A stretch of 64,000 nucleotides of DNA from Streptomyces sp. SAT1 (GTDB lineage: Bacteria > Actinomycetota > Actinomycetes > Streptomycetales > Streptomycetaceae), in the NCBI RefSeq assembly GCF_001654495.1, contig NZ_CP015849.1:4873501-4937500 (forward strand), written 5' to 3'. Each line of letters begins with the position of its first letter. Position 1 is the first letter of the stretch. The notes under the pieces were generated by a model. The model did not search any database. It was not told where the DNA came from and saw only the letters and a program-made list of their open reading frames with translations. Position numbers and translations under genes: made by a program. This document shows, one piece after another, positions 16,368 to 25,218 of this stretch.

Positions 16368-17327
16368 CTACGGCGGGAACGGCCGCCCCGTCACCACGGC
16401 CGCGACCGTCGTCCCGCGCGCGAAGGCGCCCTCCTCGGCCAGGGCGACCAGGGCGTAGAGCAGCTTGGCGACGTACAGGCGCTCCACGGGGACGCCGTGC
16501 CGGCCGGTGAAGTCCTCGGCGAAGGCGTCGAGTTCAGGGGTGGTGCGGGCGTAGCCGCCGAAGTGGAAGCGGTCGTCGAGGGACCAGGTGCCGCGGCGGC
16601 CGCCGAAGGCCCTCTCCTGGAGGCCGAGCACCTCGGCGGCCAGGAAACCGCCCTTGAGGACCGGTATCCCCAGCGCCCGGCAGCCGCCGGGCAGTCCGGC
16701 GGCGAGTCCGGCCAGGGTGCCCCCGGTGCCGCAGGCCACACCGACGACACCGGCCCGGCCCGCCAGCTCCGCGCCCAGAGCGGTGCAGCCGCGCACCGCC
16801 AGGGTGTTGCTGCCGCCCTCGGGCACCACATGGGCGTCCTCGGCACCGGCCGCGCGGAGCACGGCCGCGAGCGTTTCGGGTTCCGTCTTGCTCCGGTACG
16901 TGGACCGCTCGACGAAGTGCAGCCGCATGCCGTCGGCGGCGCACCGGGCCAGGGAGTCGTTGAGCGGCCGGTCCGCCAGCTCCTGGCCGCGCACCACGCC
17001 CACCGTGGGCACGCCCAGCAGCCGTCCGGCCGCCGCGGTCGCCCGCAGATGGTTGGACCAGGCGCCGCCGAAGGTCACGATCGTCCGGCCCGCCGCCGCG
17101 CGCAGGTTCGGCGCGAGCTTGCGCCACTTGTTGCCGGTCAGCTCCGGGTGGATCAGATCGTCGCGCTTGAGCAGCAGGCGCAGTCCGCGCCGGCCGAACC
17201 GCTCGTCGCTCAGCTCCTGCAAGGGGGACGGGAGCACGGGGGAGAGGGAGGGGGAGAGTGCGGTGGGACCGGTGGGACCGGGGGAGGCGGTGGGACCGAT
17301 GGGATGGGGGACGGCGGAGCTGGTCAC
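16368..17327 (-). CDS. PLP-dependent D-cysteine desulfhydrase / ACC deaminase family protein
   Basis: A 319-residue fold-type II PLP enzyme. The Schiff-base lysine is in LTGNKWRKL near residue 60, AWSNHLRATAAAG follows, and the phosphate loop GTGGTLAGLAAGL is near residue 200. The family degrades D-cysteine (pyruvate, H2S, ammonia) or opens ACC; without the active-site detail I cannot separate these. GTG 17327 is chosen. The open frame continues 29 codons upstream but is Gly/Pro-rich and lacks a ribosome site. Confidence 0.82.
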   Translation of the reverse strand: MTSSAVPHPIGPTASPGPTGPTALSPSLSPVLPSPLQELSDERFGRRGLRLLLKRDDLIHPELTGNKWRKLAPNLRAAAGRTIVTFGGAWSNHLRATAAAGRLLGVPTVGVVRGQELADRPLNDSLARCAADGMRLHFVERSTYRSKTEPETLAAVLRAAGAEDAHVVPEGGSNTLAVRGCTALGAELAGRAGVVGVACGTGGTLAGLAAGLPGGCRALGIPVLKGGFLAAEVLGLQERAFGGRRGTWSLDDRFHFGGYARTTPELDAFAEDFTGRHGVPVERLYVAKLLYALVALAEEGAFARGTTVAAVVTGRPFPP

Positions 17328-17503
17328 CGGACCATTGTCCCCGCGTCCGCCCGGACCGGGAGAAAGGCCCGTGCCGTACGGAATTCCGGTACGCGCGCCG
17401 GACGGGATCCCCATGTGTGCCCGGCCCGGAGGTGATCCATTCCCGCTCTTTCGTGTAATAGCACGGCCACGTTACGTGATGGAAGGCTGGGCCCTGCAAA
17501 TCG

Positions 17504-17530
17504 ATGCCCGGCGCCGATCGCACCGGGCAT
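17504..17530 (+). promoter_or_regulatory. Inverted repeat in the leader of the encapsulin gene
   Basis: ATGCCCGG (17504-17511) and CCGGGCAT (17523-17530) are perfect 8-bp arms around 11 bases, ending five bases before the ribosome site GGGAGG of the shell gene. It could be an operator or an mRNA hairpin influencing initiation. Confidence 0.45.
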
Positions 17531-17550
17531 GACCGGGAGGGCAATTCTCT

Positions 17551-18957
17551 ATGTCGGTAGGCGATGAGGTCCGCACGGAGCAGGACCGGCCGCAGCAGAG
17601 CCTCGGCACCGCGGCCGCGCGGAACCTGGCCACCACCACCAAGTCCGTACCCCAGATGCAGGAGATCAGCTCGCGCTGGCTCCTGCGCATGCTGCCGTGG
17701 GTGGATGTGCAGGGCGGCACGTACCGGGTGAACCGGCGGCTCACGTACGCCGTCGGCGACGGACGGATCACCTTCGTGAAGACGGGCGACCGCGTCGAGG
17801 TGATCCCCGCCGAACTCGGCGAACTGCCCGCCCTGCGGGGGTACGAGGACACCGACGTGCTCTCCGAGCTGGCCCAGCGCTGCCGGCAGCGGGAGATCGC
17901 CGCAGGCCAGGTCATCGCCTCCTTCGGCAACCAGTCCGAGGACGTCTACCTGCTCGCGCACGGCAGGGCCGAGAAGGTCGGCACCGGCCCGTACGGCGAC
18001 GACCAGGTCCTCGGCGTCCTCGCCGACGGCGCCTACTTCGGCGAGCAGGCACTGCTGGACCCGGACGCCATCTGGGACTACACGGTCCGCGCCGACACCA
18101 CGTGCACCGTCCTCGTCCTGTCCCGGCACGACTTCGAGCAGGTCGCCGAGCGCGCCGACTCGCTCCGCGCCCACCTGCGGCAGCTGCGCTCGATCCCGGG
18201 CCAGCGCACCAACAGGTACGGCGAGAAGGAGGTCGACCTCGCCGTCGGGCACAGCGGCGAGCCGGACATCCCGCACACCTTCGTCGACTACGAGGCCAGC
18301 CCCCGCGAGTACGAGCTGAGCATCGCCCAGACCGTGCTGCGCATCCACACCCGCGTGGCCGACCTCTACAACCAGCCGATGAACCAGACGGAGCAGCAGC
18401 TCCGGCTCACCGTCGAGGCGTTGAAGGAGCGCCAGGAGCACGAGCTGGTCAACAACCGCGACTTCGGCCTGCTCCACAACTGCGAGTACGACCAGCGGAT
18501 CCAGCCGCACGACGGCGCGCCCAGCCCCGACGACATGGACGAACTGCTCAGCAGGCGCCGCGGCACCAAGCTGTTCCTCGCCCACCCGCGTGCGATCGCC
18601 GCGTTCGGCCGCGAGCTGAACCGGCGGGGACTGGTCCCCGAGACGATCGACATGGGCGGCAACCGCATCCCCACCTGGCGCGGGGTGCCGGTCTTCCCGT
18701 GCAACAAGATCCCGGTCAGCGAGGCCCGGACCAGCTCGATCATCGCGCTGCGCACCGGCGAGGAGGACCAGGGCGTCATCGGGCTGCGCGCGAAGGGCAT
18801 CCCGGACGAGATCGAGCCGAGCCTGTCCGTGCGGTTCATGGGCATCAACGAACAGGCCATCGTCAAGTACCTGGTGACGGCCTACTACTCGGCGGCCGTG
18901 CTGGTACCGGACGCGGTCGGTGTCCTGGAGAACGTCGAGGTCGGCCGTTGGTACTGA
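17551..18957 (+). CDS. eshA: Family 2B encapsulin shell protein (EshA type) with cyclic-nucleotide-binding-like insert
   Basis: A 468-residue HK97-fold shell protein. The N-arm and E-loop segment occupy about residues 1-90. A Crp-type cNMP-binding insert covers about 100-215 ([13 protein letters not shown], then [11 protein letters not shown] at 161-170). The P and A domains fill 225-468 ([37 protein letters not shown]). The phosphate cassette keeps FGE-ALL, but the usual Pro-Arg-Ala that contacts cyclic phosphate reads IWDY, so ligand binding is doubtful. EshA of S. griseus and S. coelicolor influences aerial hyphae and antibiotic production. The cargo gene follows 127 bp later. Confidence 0.9.
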   Translation: MSVGDEVRTEQDRPQQSLGTAAARNLATTTKSVPQMQEISSRWLLRMLPWVDVQGGTYRVNRRLTYAVGDGRITFVKTGDRVEVIPAELGELPALRGYEDTDVLSELAQRCRQREIAAGQVIASFGNQSEDVYLLAHGRAEKVGTGPYGDDQVLGVLADGAYFGEQALLDPDAIWDYTVRADTTCTVLVLSRHDFEQVAERADSLRAHLRQLRSIPGQRTNRYGEKEVDLAVGHSGEPDIPHTFVDYEASPREYELSIAQTVLRIHTRVADLYNQPMNQTEQQLRLTVEALKERQEHELVNNRDFGLLHNCEYDQRIQPHDGAPSPDDMDELLSRRRGTKLFLAHPRAIAAFGRELNRRGLVPETIDMGGNRIPTWRGVPVFPCNKIPVSEARTSSIIALRTGEEDQGVIGLRAKGIPDEIEPSLSVRFMGINEQAIVKYLVTAYYSAAVLVPDAVGVLENVEVGRWY

Positions 18958-19084
18958 GCCGCATCGCCGGCTCGCGGTGTCCGCGCCCGCGGGCCCGGGT
19001 AGTACACCCCGGCCGGCACCCGGGCGGACGTCCCGCGCCGGACGCGCAGGCGCCACTGTTCGCGGACTCACCGAGGGGGAGCGG

Positions 19085-20254
19085 ATGGCCGAGATCATGA
19101 CGGGGACGACACCGCGCCCGCCGGGTGCCCGCGGTGGCGCGGCGACGGCGCGCCAGGCGGGGGCGGCCTCCGTGGCGGCGCTGCCGCGGCCCGCCGGTGC
19201 GGACGAGGGCGGCGGTCCCGAGGGCTCGCCCGACGGGCAGGACGCGGCGGTGATCCTGGAGCGGGCCCGGACGTCGTTCGATCCCGAACTGCGTTCGGCA
19301 GTAGCCTCGTTGCCCGCCTCCATGCGCCGCATCGCCAGTTACCACTTCGGCTGGGAGCACGCGGACGGCACACCGGCCGCCGGGCACGCGGGCAAGGCGA
19401 TCCGCCCGGCACTGGTCCTCACCGCGGCCGAGGCACTCGGCGGCCCGCGGGCGCGCGCGAGCGCCGCGCGGGCCGCGGCGGCGGTGGAACTGGTCCACAA
19501 CTTCACGCTGCTGCACGACGACGTGATGGACCGGGACACCACCCGCCGCCACCGGCCCACGGCCTGGACGGTGTTCGGCGACACCGATGCCATCCTCGCC
19601 GGGGACGCCCTCCAGGCACTGGCCCTGGGGATGCTCGCCGAGGACCCGCATCCGGCGTCCCGGGCGGTCGCCGCCCGGCTCGCGTCCTGCGTCGTCGAAC
19701 TGTGCGCGGGCCAGCACGCGGACAGCGCACTGGAGCAGCGCCCGCCCTGCGAGGTGACGCTGCCCGAGGTGCTCGCCATGGCCGAGGCCAAGACGGGAGC
19801 CCTGATCGGCTGCGCCTGCGCCGCCGGAGCGCTGTACGCGGGAGCGGCCGAGGAGGAGGTGGAGGCGCTGGACGCGTTCGGCAGACAGGCGGGACTGGCG
19901 TTCCAGCTCATCGACGACGTGATCGGCATATGGGGCGACCCCGGCCGTACGGGCAAGCCGGCCGGTGCCGACCTCGCCGCCCGCAAGAAGTCGCTGCCCG
20001 TGGTCGCCGCGCTCACCTCCGGCACCCCGGCCGCCCGGGAGCTGGCCGAGCTCTACGCCCGGCCCCACCAGGAAGGGGAGGAGGAGCGCGCCGCGCTGAT
20101 GGTGGAGCGGGCCGGCGGCCGGGACTGGGCCCAGTCCCAGGCGGCCGACCGGATGGCCCAGGCCGTCCAGGAACTCTCCCGTGCCGTCCCGGACCCCGCC
20201 GACGCGGGAGGTCTGCTGGCGCTGGCCGAGTTCGTGACCCGCCGCACCAGCTGA
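19085..20254 (+). CDS. Polyprenyl transferase, encapsulin cargo protein
   Basis: A 389-residue trans-isoprenyl diphosphate synthase. Residues 1-60 are low-complexity Ala/Gly/Pro, as expected of the disordered cargo-loading tail of family 2 encapsulin cargoes. The first aspartate-rich motif is DDVMD (145-149) and the second DDVIG (277-281), replacing the canonical DDxxD. GAKAIRPAL-type substrate residues appear as GKAIRPALVL. It would condense allylic diphosphate with isopentenyl diphosphate inside the shell. ATG 19085 follows GGGGGAG. Product chain length is unknown. Confidence 0.88.
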   Translation: MAEIMTGTTPRPPGARGGAATARQAGAASVAALPRPAGADEGGGPEGSPDGQDAAVILERARTSFDPELRSAVASLPASMRRIASYHFGWEHADGTPAAGHAGKAIRPALVLTAAEALGGPRARASAARAAAAVELVHNFTLLHDDVMDRDTTRRHRPTAWTVFGDTDAILAGDALQALALGMLAEDPHPASRAVAARLASCVVELCAGQHADSALEQRPPCEVTLPEVLAMAEAKTGALIGCACAAGALYAGAAEEEVEALDAFGRQAGLAFQLIDDVIGIWGDPGRTGKPAGADLAARKKSLPVVAALTSGTPAARELAELYARPHQEGEEERAALMVERAGGRDWAQSQAADRMAQAVQELSRAVPDPADAGGLLALAEFVTRRTS

Positions 20255-20270
20255 GGCGCGCGCTCAGGTT

Positions 20271-20325
20271 CCGGAGCCCCCGGGCCCGTACGGTTCCTGA
20301 CCCCGTACGGCGGCCGGGGCTCCGG
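20271..20325 (+). terminator. Strong terminator after the encapsulin-cargo operon
   Basis: CCGGAGCCCC pairs with GGGGCTCCGG at the outer ends, with an inner CCGTACGG repeated on both sides, giving a long GC stem 16 bp after the stop codon. Confidence 0.7.
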
Positions 20326-20441
20326 TTCGGCGGGTCCCGCACTGCCCCACGGTGTGCGGGGCCCGCCCCGCACCGTCCCGGCAAGCGCCCGGTACGCTCG
20401 GCGCCCGTACCGGCACTGCTTGTCGAGGTGAGGGGCGGACG

Positions 20442-21149
20442 ATGGGCGTGGCGATCCGGGCGGCCGGGGAAGACGACCGGGAACTGGTCGTGCGGCTGCT
20501 GGACGAGTCCTTCCGGGACGATCCCGTGAGCAGCTGGGTCTTCCCGGACGCGGAGTACCGCCGCCGGACCCACCACCGGCTGATGGGCGCCTTCACGGAC
20601 GTGGTGCTCGCCGACGGCCGTATCGACCTGACCGAGGACGGCGCGGCCTGCGCGCTGTGGCTGTCGATGCCCGCGTCCGCCGACGACACCCATGGCTCCG
20701 CCGGTCCCGCCGGTCCCGCCGGTCCCGCCGGTCCTGACGGTTCCGCTACTCCCGCCGGTTCTGGCGGTCGCGGCGGGGAACCGGCCGACCCGGCGGTGTG
20801 GATGCGCGAGACGGTCGATCCGGCGAACCCGAGGGTGGAGGAGATCGTCCGGCTCCTGGACGCGACGCATCCTGCGGGCCGGGCCCACGAGTACCTCTGG
20901 ATGATCGCCGTCGCCCCGGACCGGCAGGGCGCGGGCCTCGGCGGCGCGCTCGTCCGGCACGTCCTGGACCGCTGCGACCGCGAGGGCCCGCCCGCCTATC
21001 TGGAGGCCAGCAGTCCGCGCAGCACCAGGCTCTACGAACGCCTGGGATTCGCGTACACCGGTACCACGGTCGACCTGCCGGACGGCCCGCGGATGTGGCC
21101 GATGTGGCGCGAACCCGGCACCGGCGGCCGGACCGCCGAAAAGCGCTAA
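20442..21149 (+). CDS. GNAT-family N-acetyltransferase with an internal Gly-Pro-Ala repeat
   Basis: A 235-residue GNAT protein. The acetyl-CoA pyrophosphate loop is APDRQGAGLGGALV near residue 164, preceded by EYLWMIAV and followed by YLEASSPRSTRLYERLGF. An unusual Gly/Pro/Ala-rich insert at about residues 85-112 comes from tandem 9-bp repeats. ATG 20442 is preceded by GAGGGGCGG. The substrate is unknown. Its stop overlaps the end of the convergent TetR gene by four bases. Confidence 0.83.
   Translation: MGVAIRAAGEDDRELVVRLLDESFRDDPVSSWVFPDAEYRRRTHHRLMGAFTDVVLADGRIDLTEDGAACALWLSMPASADDTHGSAGPAGPAGPAGPDGSATPAGSGGRGGEPADPAVWMRETVDPANPRVEEIVRLLDATHPAGRAHEYLWMIAVAPDRQGAGLGGALVRHVLDRCDREGPPAYLEASSPRSTRLYERLGFAYTGTTVDLPDGPRMWPMWREPGTGGRTAEKR
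20703..20738 (+). repeat. Tandem 9-bp repeat inside the GNAT gene
   Basis: Three perfect copies of GGTCCCGCC and one degenerate copy encode GPA-GPA-GPA-GPD, part of a flexible insert. Being multiples of three, copy-number changes keep the frame. Confidence 0.85.
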
Positions 21150-21745
21150 GCCTCTTCGGTCTCCGGTACGAGAGCCGCGACGACGCGGTCCACCAGGCCG
21201 TCGGGCACGCTCACTCCGGGCAGGACGCCGTCCAGGACGTCCGGCAGGGTCAGGTGTTCGAGGAGCAGGCCGAGCATGGCGAGGTAGAGGACGGTCACGG
21301 TCTCGTCGCCGCCGGGCAGCGCGGCCGCCCGGTGGAACTCCAGGGCCTGTTCCAGATCACCGCGCACCGACCGGGTGTAGGAGGCGCGCAGTGCGGGGCG
21401 CCGGGTGGCTTCGAGGCGCATCTCCAGCAGCGCCAGGTAACCGCTGCGGTCCCGGGTCGCGCGGTGCAGCAGGTCGTGCATGAACGCGGTGACCAGGGCG
21501 CGGTCCCTGGGGCGGTCCATCAGATGGGCGACCACCTCCGGGTCGGGCGCCAGACGGATGTGCAGCCGGGCGTCGATCTGGCGCAGCAGGTCGTCGCGGC
21601 CGGTGAAGTAGTTGGACGCGGTGCCCACCGGCACCCCCGCTTCGGCGTCGACCGCGCGGAAGGTCAGCCCGCGGGCGCCTTCCCGCGCGAGTACCTCGAC
21701 CCCCGCGTCGACCAGCGCCGCCCGCCGCTCCGGATTCCCGGCCAT
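21146..21745 (-). CDS. TetR/AcrR-family transcriptional regulator
   Basis: A 199-residue regulator with the HTH at about residues 28-48 (TFRAVDAEAGVPVGTASNYF, then GRDDLLRQ) and an all-helical ligand domain. It is divergent from a DHFR-like gene across a 125-bp gap with direct and inverted repeats, so it probably controls that gene and itself. The ligand is unknown. Confidence 0.87.
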   Translation of the reverse strand: MAGNPERRAALVDAGVEVLAREGARGLTFRAVDAEAGVPVGTASNYFTGRDDLLRQIDARLHIRLAPDPEVVAHLMDRPRDRALVTAFMHDLLHRATRDRSGYLALLEMRLEATRRPALRASYTRSVRGDLEQALEFHRAAALPGGDETVTVLYLAMLGLLLEHLTLPDVLDGVLPGVSVPDGLVDRVVAALVPETEEA

Positions 21746-21804
21746 ACGGAACCCCTTCTCTCACTTGCTTGGTGATGCCGTGATCCCTTGCAACCACTAC
21801 GCAT

Positions 21805-21830
21805 GAAGTACTACAACTGAAGCACTACAA
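21805..21830. promoter_or_regulatory. Direct-repeat operator region between TetR and DHFR-like genes
   Basis: GAAGTACTACAA (21805-21816) and GAAGCACTACAA (21819-21830) are 12-bp direct repeats. They are flanked by AACCACT (from 21792) and AGTGGTT (to about 21841), forming a larger inverted repeat. Position between divergent starts suggests TetR binding. Confidence 0.5.
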
Positions 21831-21870
21831 GCGCAGTGGTTCGCCGCGCAGCCTACGGAAAGAGTCCGGA

Positions 21871-22452
21871 TTGCGAAAGCTCACCTACTTCATCGCCTGC
21901 TCGATCGACGGCTTCATCGGGGCCCCTGACGGCGACGCGCAGATGTTCTTCGCCTACCTCGACCAGGAGTTCCTCGGCTTCCTGACGGAGGAGTACCCGG
22001 AGACCGCGGCCACCCAGGGCCGCCGCGCGCTCGGCATCGACCACCTGGAGAACAAGCGCTTCGACACGCTGATCCAGGGCCGGGTCAGCTACGACCTCGC
22101 CCTCAAGGAGGGCATCACCAGTCCGTATGCCCATCTGCGCCAGTACGTCGCCTCGCGCACGCTGGGGCAGTCGCCCGACCCGGACGTGGAGGTCATCTCC
22201 ACCGGCCTGGTGGAGCGGGTGCGCGCACTGAAGGCGGAAGAGAGCGAGTTCGGCATCTATCTGTGCGGCGGCTCGCGGCTCGCCGGGGAACTGGCCGACG
22301 AGATCGACGAGATCGTCGTCAAGACCTACCCGGTCGTCCTCGGCTCGGGCCTGCCGATGTTCGCGTCGGGCTTCTCCGTCACGCCGTTCACCCTCGACGA
22401 GGTGCGCACCTTCGCCAACGGGGTGCTGGTGCGGACGTACCGGAGGGCATGA
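21871..22452 (+). CDS. Dihydrofolate-reductase-fold (RibD C-terminal-like) protein
   Basis: A 193-residue protein with the DHFR-like signature: KLTYFIACSIDGFIG at the N-terminus, FDTLIQGRVSYD near residue 63 and IYLCGGSRLAGELADEIDE near residue 129. Proteins of this group reduce pteridine- or riboflavin-like compounds with NADPH, but most are uncharacterised. The start is TTG with GGAAAGAG upstream. It is controlled, by context, by the divergent TetR protein. Confidence 0.82.
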   Translation: MRKLTYFIACSIDGFIGAPDGDAQMFFAYLDQEFLGFLTEEYPETAATQGRRALGIDHLENKRFDTLIQGRVSYDLALKEGITSPYAHLRQYVASRTLGQSPDPDVEVISTGLVERVRALKAEESEFGIYLCGGSRLAGELADEIDEIVVKTYPVVLGSGLPMFASGFSVTPFTLDEVRTFANGVLVRTYRRA

Positions 22453-22461
22453 GGGGCCGTC

Positions 22462-23205
22462 CTACGAAGCCGCCCGGGGCAGGCCCCCCGTCTCCGGGTC
22501 CCGGCCGGTCAGGCAGTACAGGCCGCCGGCCGGGTCGCGCATGACCGTCCAGTGCGGGTGGTCGGCCACCCGGGTCGCGCCCCGTTCCTCGTGCCGGGCA
22601 CGGGTGGCGGCGATGTCCGCGCAAGCCAGGTCCGGGTGGGCGGCGGCGGCCCGCTCCTCGTCCAGGCGCTGGAGCAGGATCCGCACCGGCAGACCGGCCG
22701 GCGGCGCGATCGTGTGGAACTCGGGCAGCGCGCCGGGCCGCGACGTCCAGCCCTCCAGCAGCCCGCTCCAGAAGGCGACCTCCGCGCCGAAGGCGGACGG
22801 CGGCACATCCAGACACACCTGGTCCAGTCGGCTGCCGCGCACGACGGGCGGACGCACCGACTCCCCGGCCCAGGGCACCGCACAGAACAACAGCCCCGCC
22901 GGTGACCGCAGTACGGCCCATCCCTCGTGCTCGGCGGCAACCGAGCCCCCGAGCCGTACGGCCGCCGCCGCCAGCCCCGGCACATCGTCGACCGCCAGAT
23001 CCAGATGCGCGCCCCCGCCCCCGGAACCGACCGCCTGCACCTTCCCGCAGGCGTCCCCGCTCTCCGGCACCAGAGTGGCGAACTCTCCGTTCTCGCCCCG
23101 CACCTGCGACGCCCGGCTGTCCGTGACGGCGGCCCAGAACTCCAGGGCCCGCCCGAAACTCTCCACGGGCCGGTCGACGAAGGCGTACGTCCAGCGGATC
23201 TCCAT
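22462..23205 (-). CDS. VOC-family (glyoxalase/dioxygenase fold) protein, two domains
   Basis: A 247-residue protein made of two tandem VOC modules (about 1-115 and 130-240). GWAVLRSPAGLLFC and HWTVMRDPAGGLYCL mark the end of each module. Metal ligands are hard to place with certainty, so catalysis is uncertain. ATG 23205 is chosen because upstream in-frame residues are Arg/Pro-rich with no ribosome site. It ends nine bases from the convergent DHFR-like gene. Confidence 0.78.
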   Translation of the reverse strand: MEIRWTYAFVDRPVESFGRALEFWAAVTDSRASQVRGENGEFATLVPESGDACGKVQAVGSGGGGAHLDLAVDDVPGLAAAAVRLGGSVAAEHEGWAVLRSPAGLLFCAVPWAGESVRPPVVRGSRLDQVCLDVPPSAFGAEVAFWSGLLEGWTSRPGALPEFHTIAPPAGLPVRILLQRLDEERAAAAHPDLACADIAATRARHEERGATRVADHPHWTVMRDPAGGLYCLTGRDPETGGLPRAAS

Positions 23206-23289
23206 GGGGCCGATGGTACGAGTACCCGGGCTCCACCAAGGGGCCGGTGCCCGGAGCCGGACCGCGGCCGGGCCGGACCGCCGCACCGC

Positions 23290-23898
23290 TCAGTCCACGC
23301 GGTGCGGCCGGTGGCGGACGACGCGCATGCGGACCTCGGTGGGCGTCGGCGGGGAGCCGGTGGACCGGTGCGCGGTGCGGAGCGGTCCTTCGCAGAGGGC
23401 ACCGAGTGCGGCGCCGGGCGCGCCCTCGGGGGTGAGGGTGAGCCCGACGCGCGTGCGGGGGCGGGCGGCCCGGCCGGTGATGCGTACGGTCGCCTGGTCG
23501 ACCCCCGGCAGGGCGCCGGCCTCGGCCGCGACCGCGTCGGCGAGTGCGCTGTCACGCAGTTCGACGCCCTCCTGCGGAGGTGCGCCGCCGACGGGCAGAG
23601 TGCCGGGGCGGCGGCGGCTCAGCTGGGTGAGCAGCCACCACAGGGCGAGCAGGAAGGCGAGGGCGAGGGCGGCGATGACCGCGGGCCACCACCACCAGCC
23701 CTGGCTGCTCCAGCGCTTCCGGTCGGCGGAGCCGAGCAGCACGTCGCCGGGGGCCGTCAGGGGCCAGCCGCCGGGCGGGACCAGATCGTGCGGCCGGTAG
23801 ACGTCGAGCCCGGCGAAGAGGATCAGCAGTCCGCCGCCGAGCAGGACCAGTCCGGCGAGGGCCAGCAGACTGCGGTTGAGTACGGATCTCGGCGTCAT
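23290..23898 (-). CDS. amaP: AmaP-like alkaline-shock membrane anchor protein
   Basis: A 202-residue protein with two membrane segments near the N-terminus (about residues 8-30 and 68-92) and a cytosolic Asp23-like tail (GVDQATVRITGRAARPRTRVGLTL). This is the AmaP layout known from Firmicutes, where AmaP tethers Asp23 to the membrane. GGGAG stands eight bases before the ATG. It is the last gene of the five-gene minus-strand cluster. Confidence 0.72.
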   Translation of the reverse strand: MTPRSVLNRSLLALAGLVLLGGGLLILFAGLDVYRPHDLVPPGGWPLTAPGDVLLGSADRKRWSSQGWWWWPAVIAALALAFLLALWWLLTQLSRRRPGTLPVGGAPPQEGVELRDSALADAVAAEAGALPGVDQATVRITGRAARPRTRVGLTLTPEGAPGAALGALCEGPLRTAHRSTGSPPTPTEVRMRVVRHRPHRVD

Positions 23899-23966
23899 GG
23901 TTCGGGCTCCCGATGCTGCGGGTTTCCGGTCGGTACGGGTTCCGGTCGGTCGGTGCGGATCTCCGG

Positions 23967-24713
23967 TCAATGGGCGCGCCGTCGCACGCGTACGACGATG
24001 CGGGGCGGGCGGGCGAGGGCCAGCCGGCCGCATTCCTCGTCGAGGACCGCGGTGAGGTCGTCCTTCACCTGCCGGGAATCGCGGAAGCGGACGTCCGCGC
24101 GGGCTCTGACGCGGTGGCGGCGGACCCGCACGCGCGCCGCGCCGACCCCGGGGACCCGCATCGCGGCGTCCCGCAGCAGGCCGGCGGCCCCGTCGCGGTC
24201 CAGGGAGGCCCGCAGCCAGGGGCAGTCGGCGGGCGAGCGCAGGGGCAGCCAGTGGCGCAGGCCGGGGGTGAGAGCCAGGAGGATCAGCCAGACCCCGAGG
24301 GCGGCGGCCACGGCGGCTCCCGTGAGCATCCACACGTCGTCCACCGGGCGGGTGGCCAGTTCGTCGGTCAGGTGCCGCCGCCAGGCCGCCGCCGGACGCC
24401 CCGCCCGTACGGCGACCACGTCCACCAGCGCCGCGACCGCTGCCACGAGCAGCACCAGCGCGACCACCGCCGCCGGGACGCGGCGCGCGGACCACGGCCG
24501 GCGGGTCCGGTGCCCGCTGCCGCCGGCCCCGGACCCGCGCCCGGACCCGTGCTCACGGCCGGACACGTCACGGCCGGACATGTCACGACCGGGCGGATCG
24601 GGCTCCTTCGCCGCGGACTCCTCCACCGCGGACTCCTTCGCCGACGGCACCATGGCGGCACGGTGCCCGGACGACGGAGCGGAGCGGCCCGGAAGGCCGG
24701 GTTCGGATGTCAT
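23967..24713 (-). CDS. DUF6286-type membrane protein of the Asp23 cluster
   Basis: A 248-residue protein: a disordered N-terminus (about 1-75, with a DMSGRDVSGRE repeat), two membrane segments (about 78-102 and 128-150), then a C-terminal soluble domain with many Arg residues (RVRVRRHRVRARADVRF). The architecture resembles AmaP with a longer tail. GGAAGGGG precedes the ATG. Function unknown; context suggests envelope-stress assembly with the Asp23 proteins. Confidence 0.7.
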   Translation of the reverse strand: MTSEPGLPGRSAPSSGHRAAMVPSAKESAVEESAAKEPDPPGRDMSGRDVSGREHGSGRGSGAGGSGHRTRRPWSARRVPAAVVALVLLVAAVAALVDVVAVRAGRPAAAWRRHLTDELATRPVDDVWMLTGAAVAAALGVWLILLALTPGLRHWLPLRSPADCPWLRASLDRDGAAGLLRDAAMRVPGVGAARVRVRRHRVRARADVRFRDSRQVKDDLTAVLDEECGRLALARPPRIVVRVRRRAH

Positions 24714-24810
24714 CGGATCACCCCTTCCTGCACGGCACGCCCGGCGCGCCGCAGGTCATACGCGGGTGCGCCGCACGGCACGCCCGGTGCGCGGGGCCGC
24801 TGCGCGCCGG

Positions 24811-25218
24811 TCACCGGACCCGCCCCCGGCTCGCTCCGGCGGCTGTCACCAGCCGGCGGACGGTGAGGGTCACCTCGCCCACCCGCAGGCCGGTCAGCGT
24901 GGCCACCCGTTCGGCGACGTCCTGCCGGATCCGCTCGCAGGCTTCGGGGATGTCGGTGGGGTAGGGCAGGTCGAGGGCCAGATGCAGGCGCACCGATCCG
25001 GAACGGACGGCGGCGGAGGCGCTGGGCGCCGTCGGCCCGCCCCGGTCCGGCGGTACGGCGGCGCGTCCGGTCTGGGACGTGCGCGTGGCCTGTGCGGCGA
25101 TGCGCTCCACCACCCTGTCCGGGATGACGGTGGCGCCCCGCTCCGCCGGGGGCGGCAGGCCCGCGGGCGGAGCCGGTGCGCCCGGCCCCTCGCGGGGCGG
25201 GCCGGGCCGGGTCCTCAC
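24811..25218 (-). CDS. Asp23/Gls24-like protein, divergent copy
   Basis: About 135 residues from a GTG that overlaps the previous gene's stop as GTGA. The C-terminal 100 residues have the Asp23 pattern: VIPDRVVERIAAQA, SVRLHLALDLPYPTDIPEA, then RIRQDVAERVATLTGLRVGEV. The N-terminus is Pro-rich. Asp23 proteins are abundant stress proteins that form membrane-associated clusters in Gram-positive bacteria; the actinobacterial role is open. A longer in-frame start at 25389 exists but would overlay the small membrane gene. Confidence 0.7.
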   Translation of the reverse strand: MRTRPGPPREGPGAPAPPAGLPPPAERGATVIPDRVVERIAAQATRTSQTGRAAVPPDRGGPTAPSASAAVRSGSVRLHLALDLPYPTDIPEACERIRQDVAERVATLTGLRVGEVTLTVRRLVTAAGASRGRVR

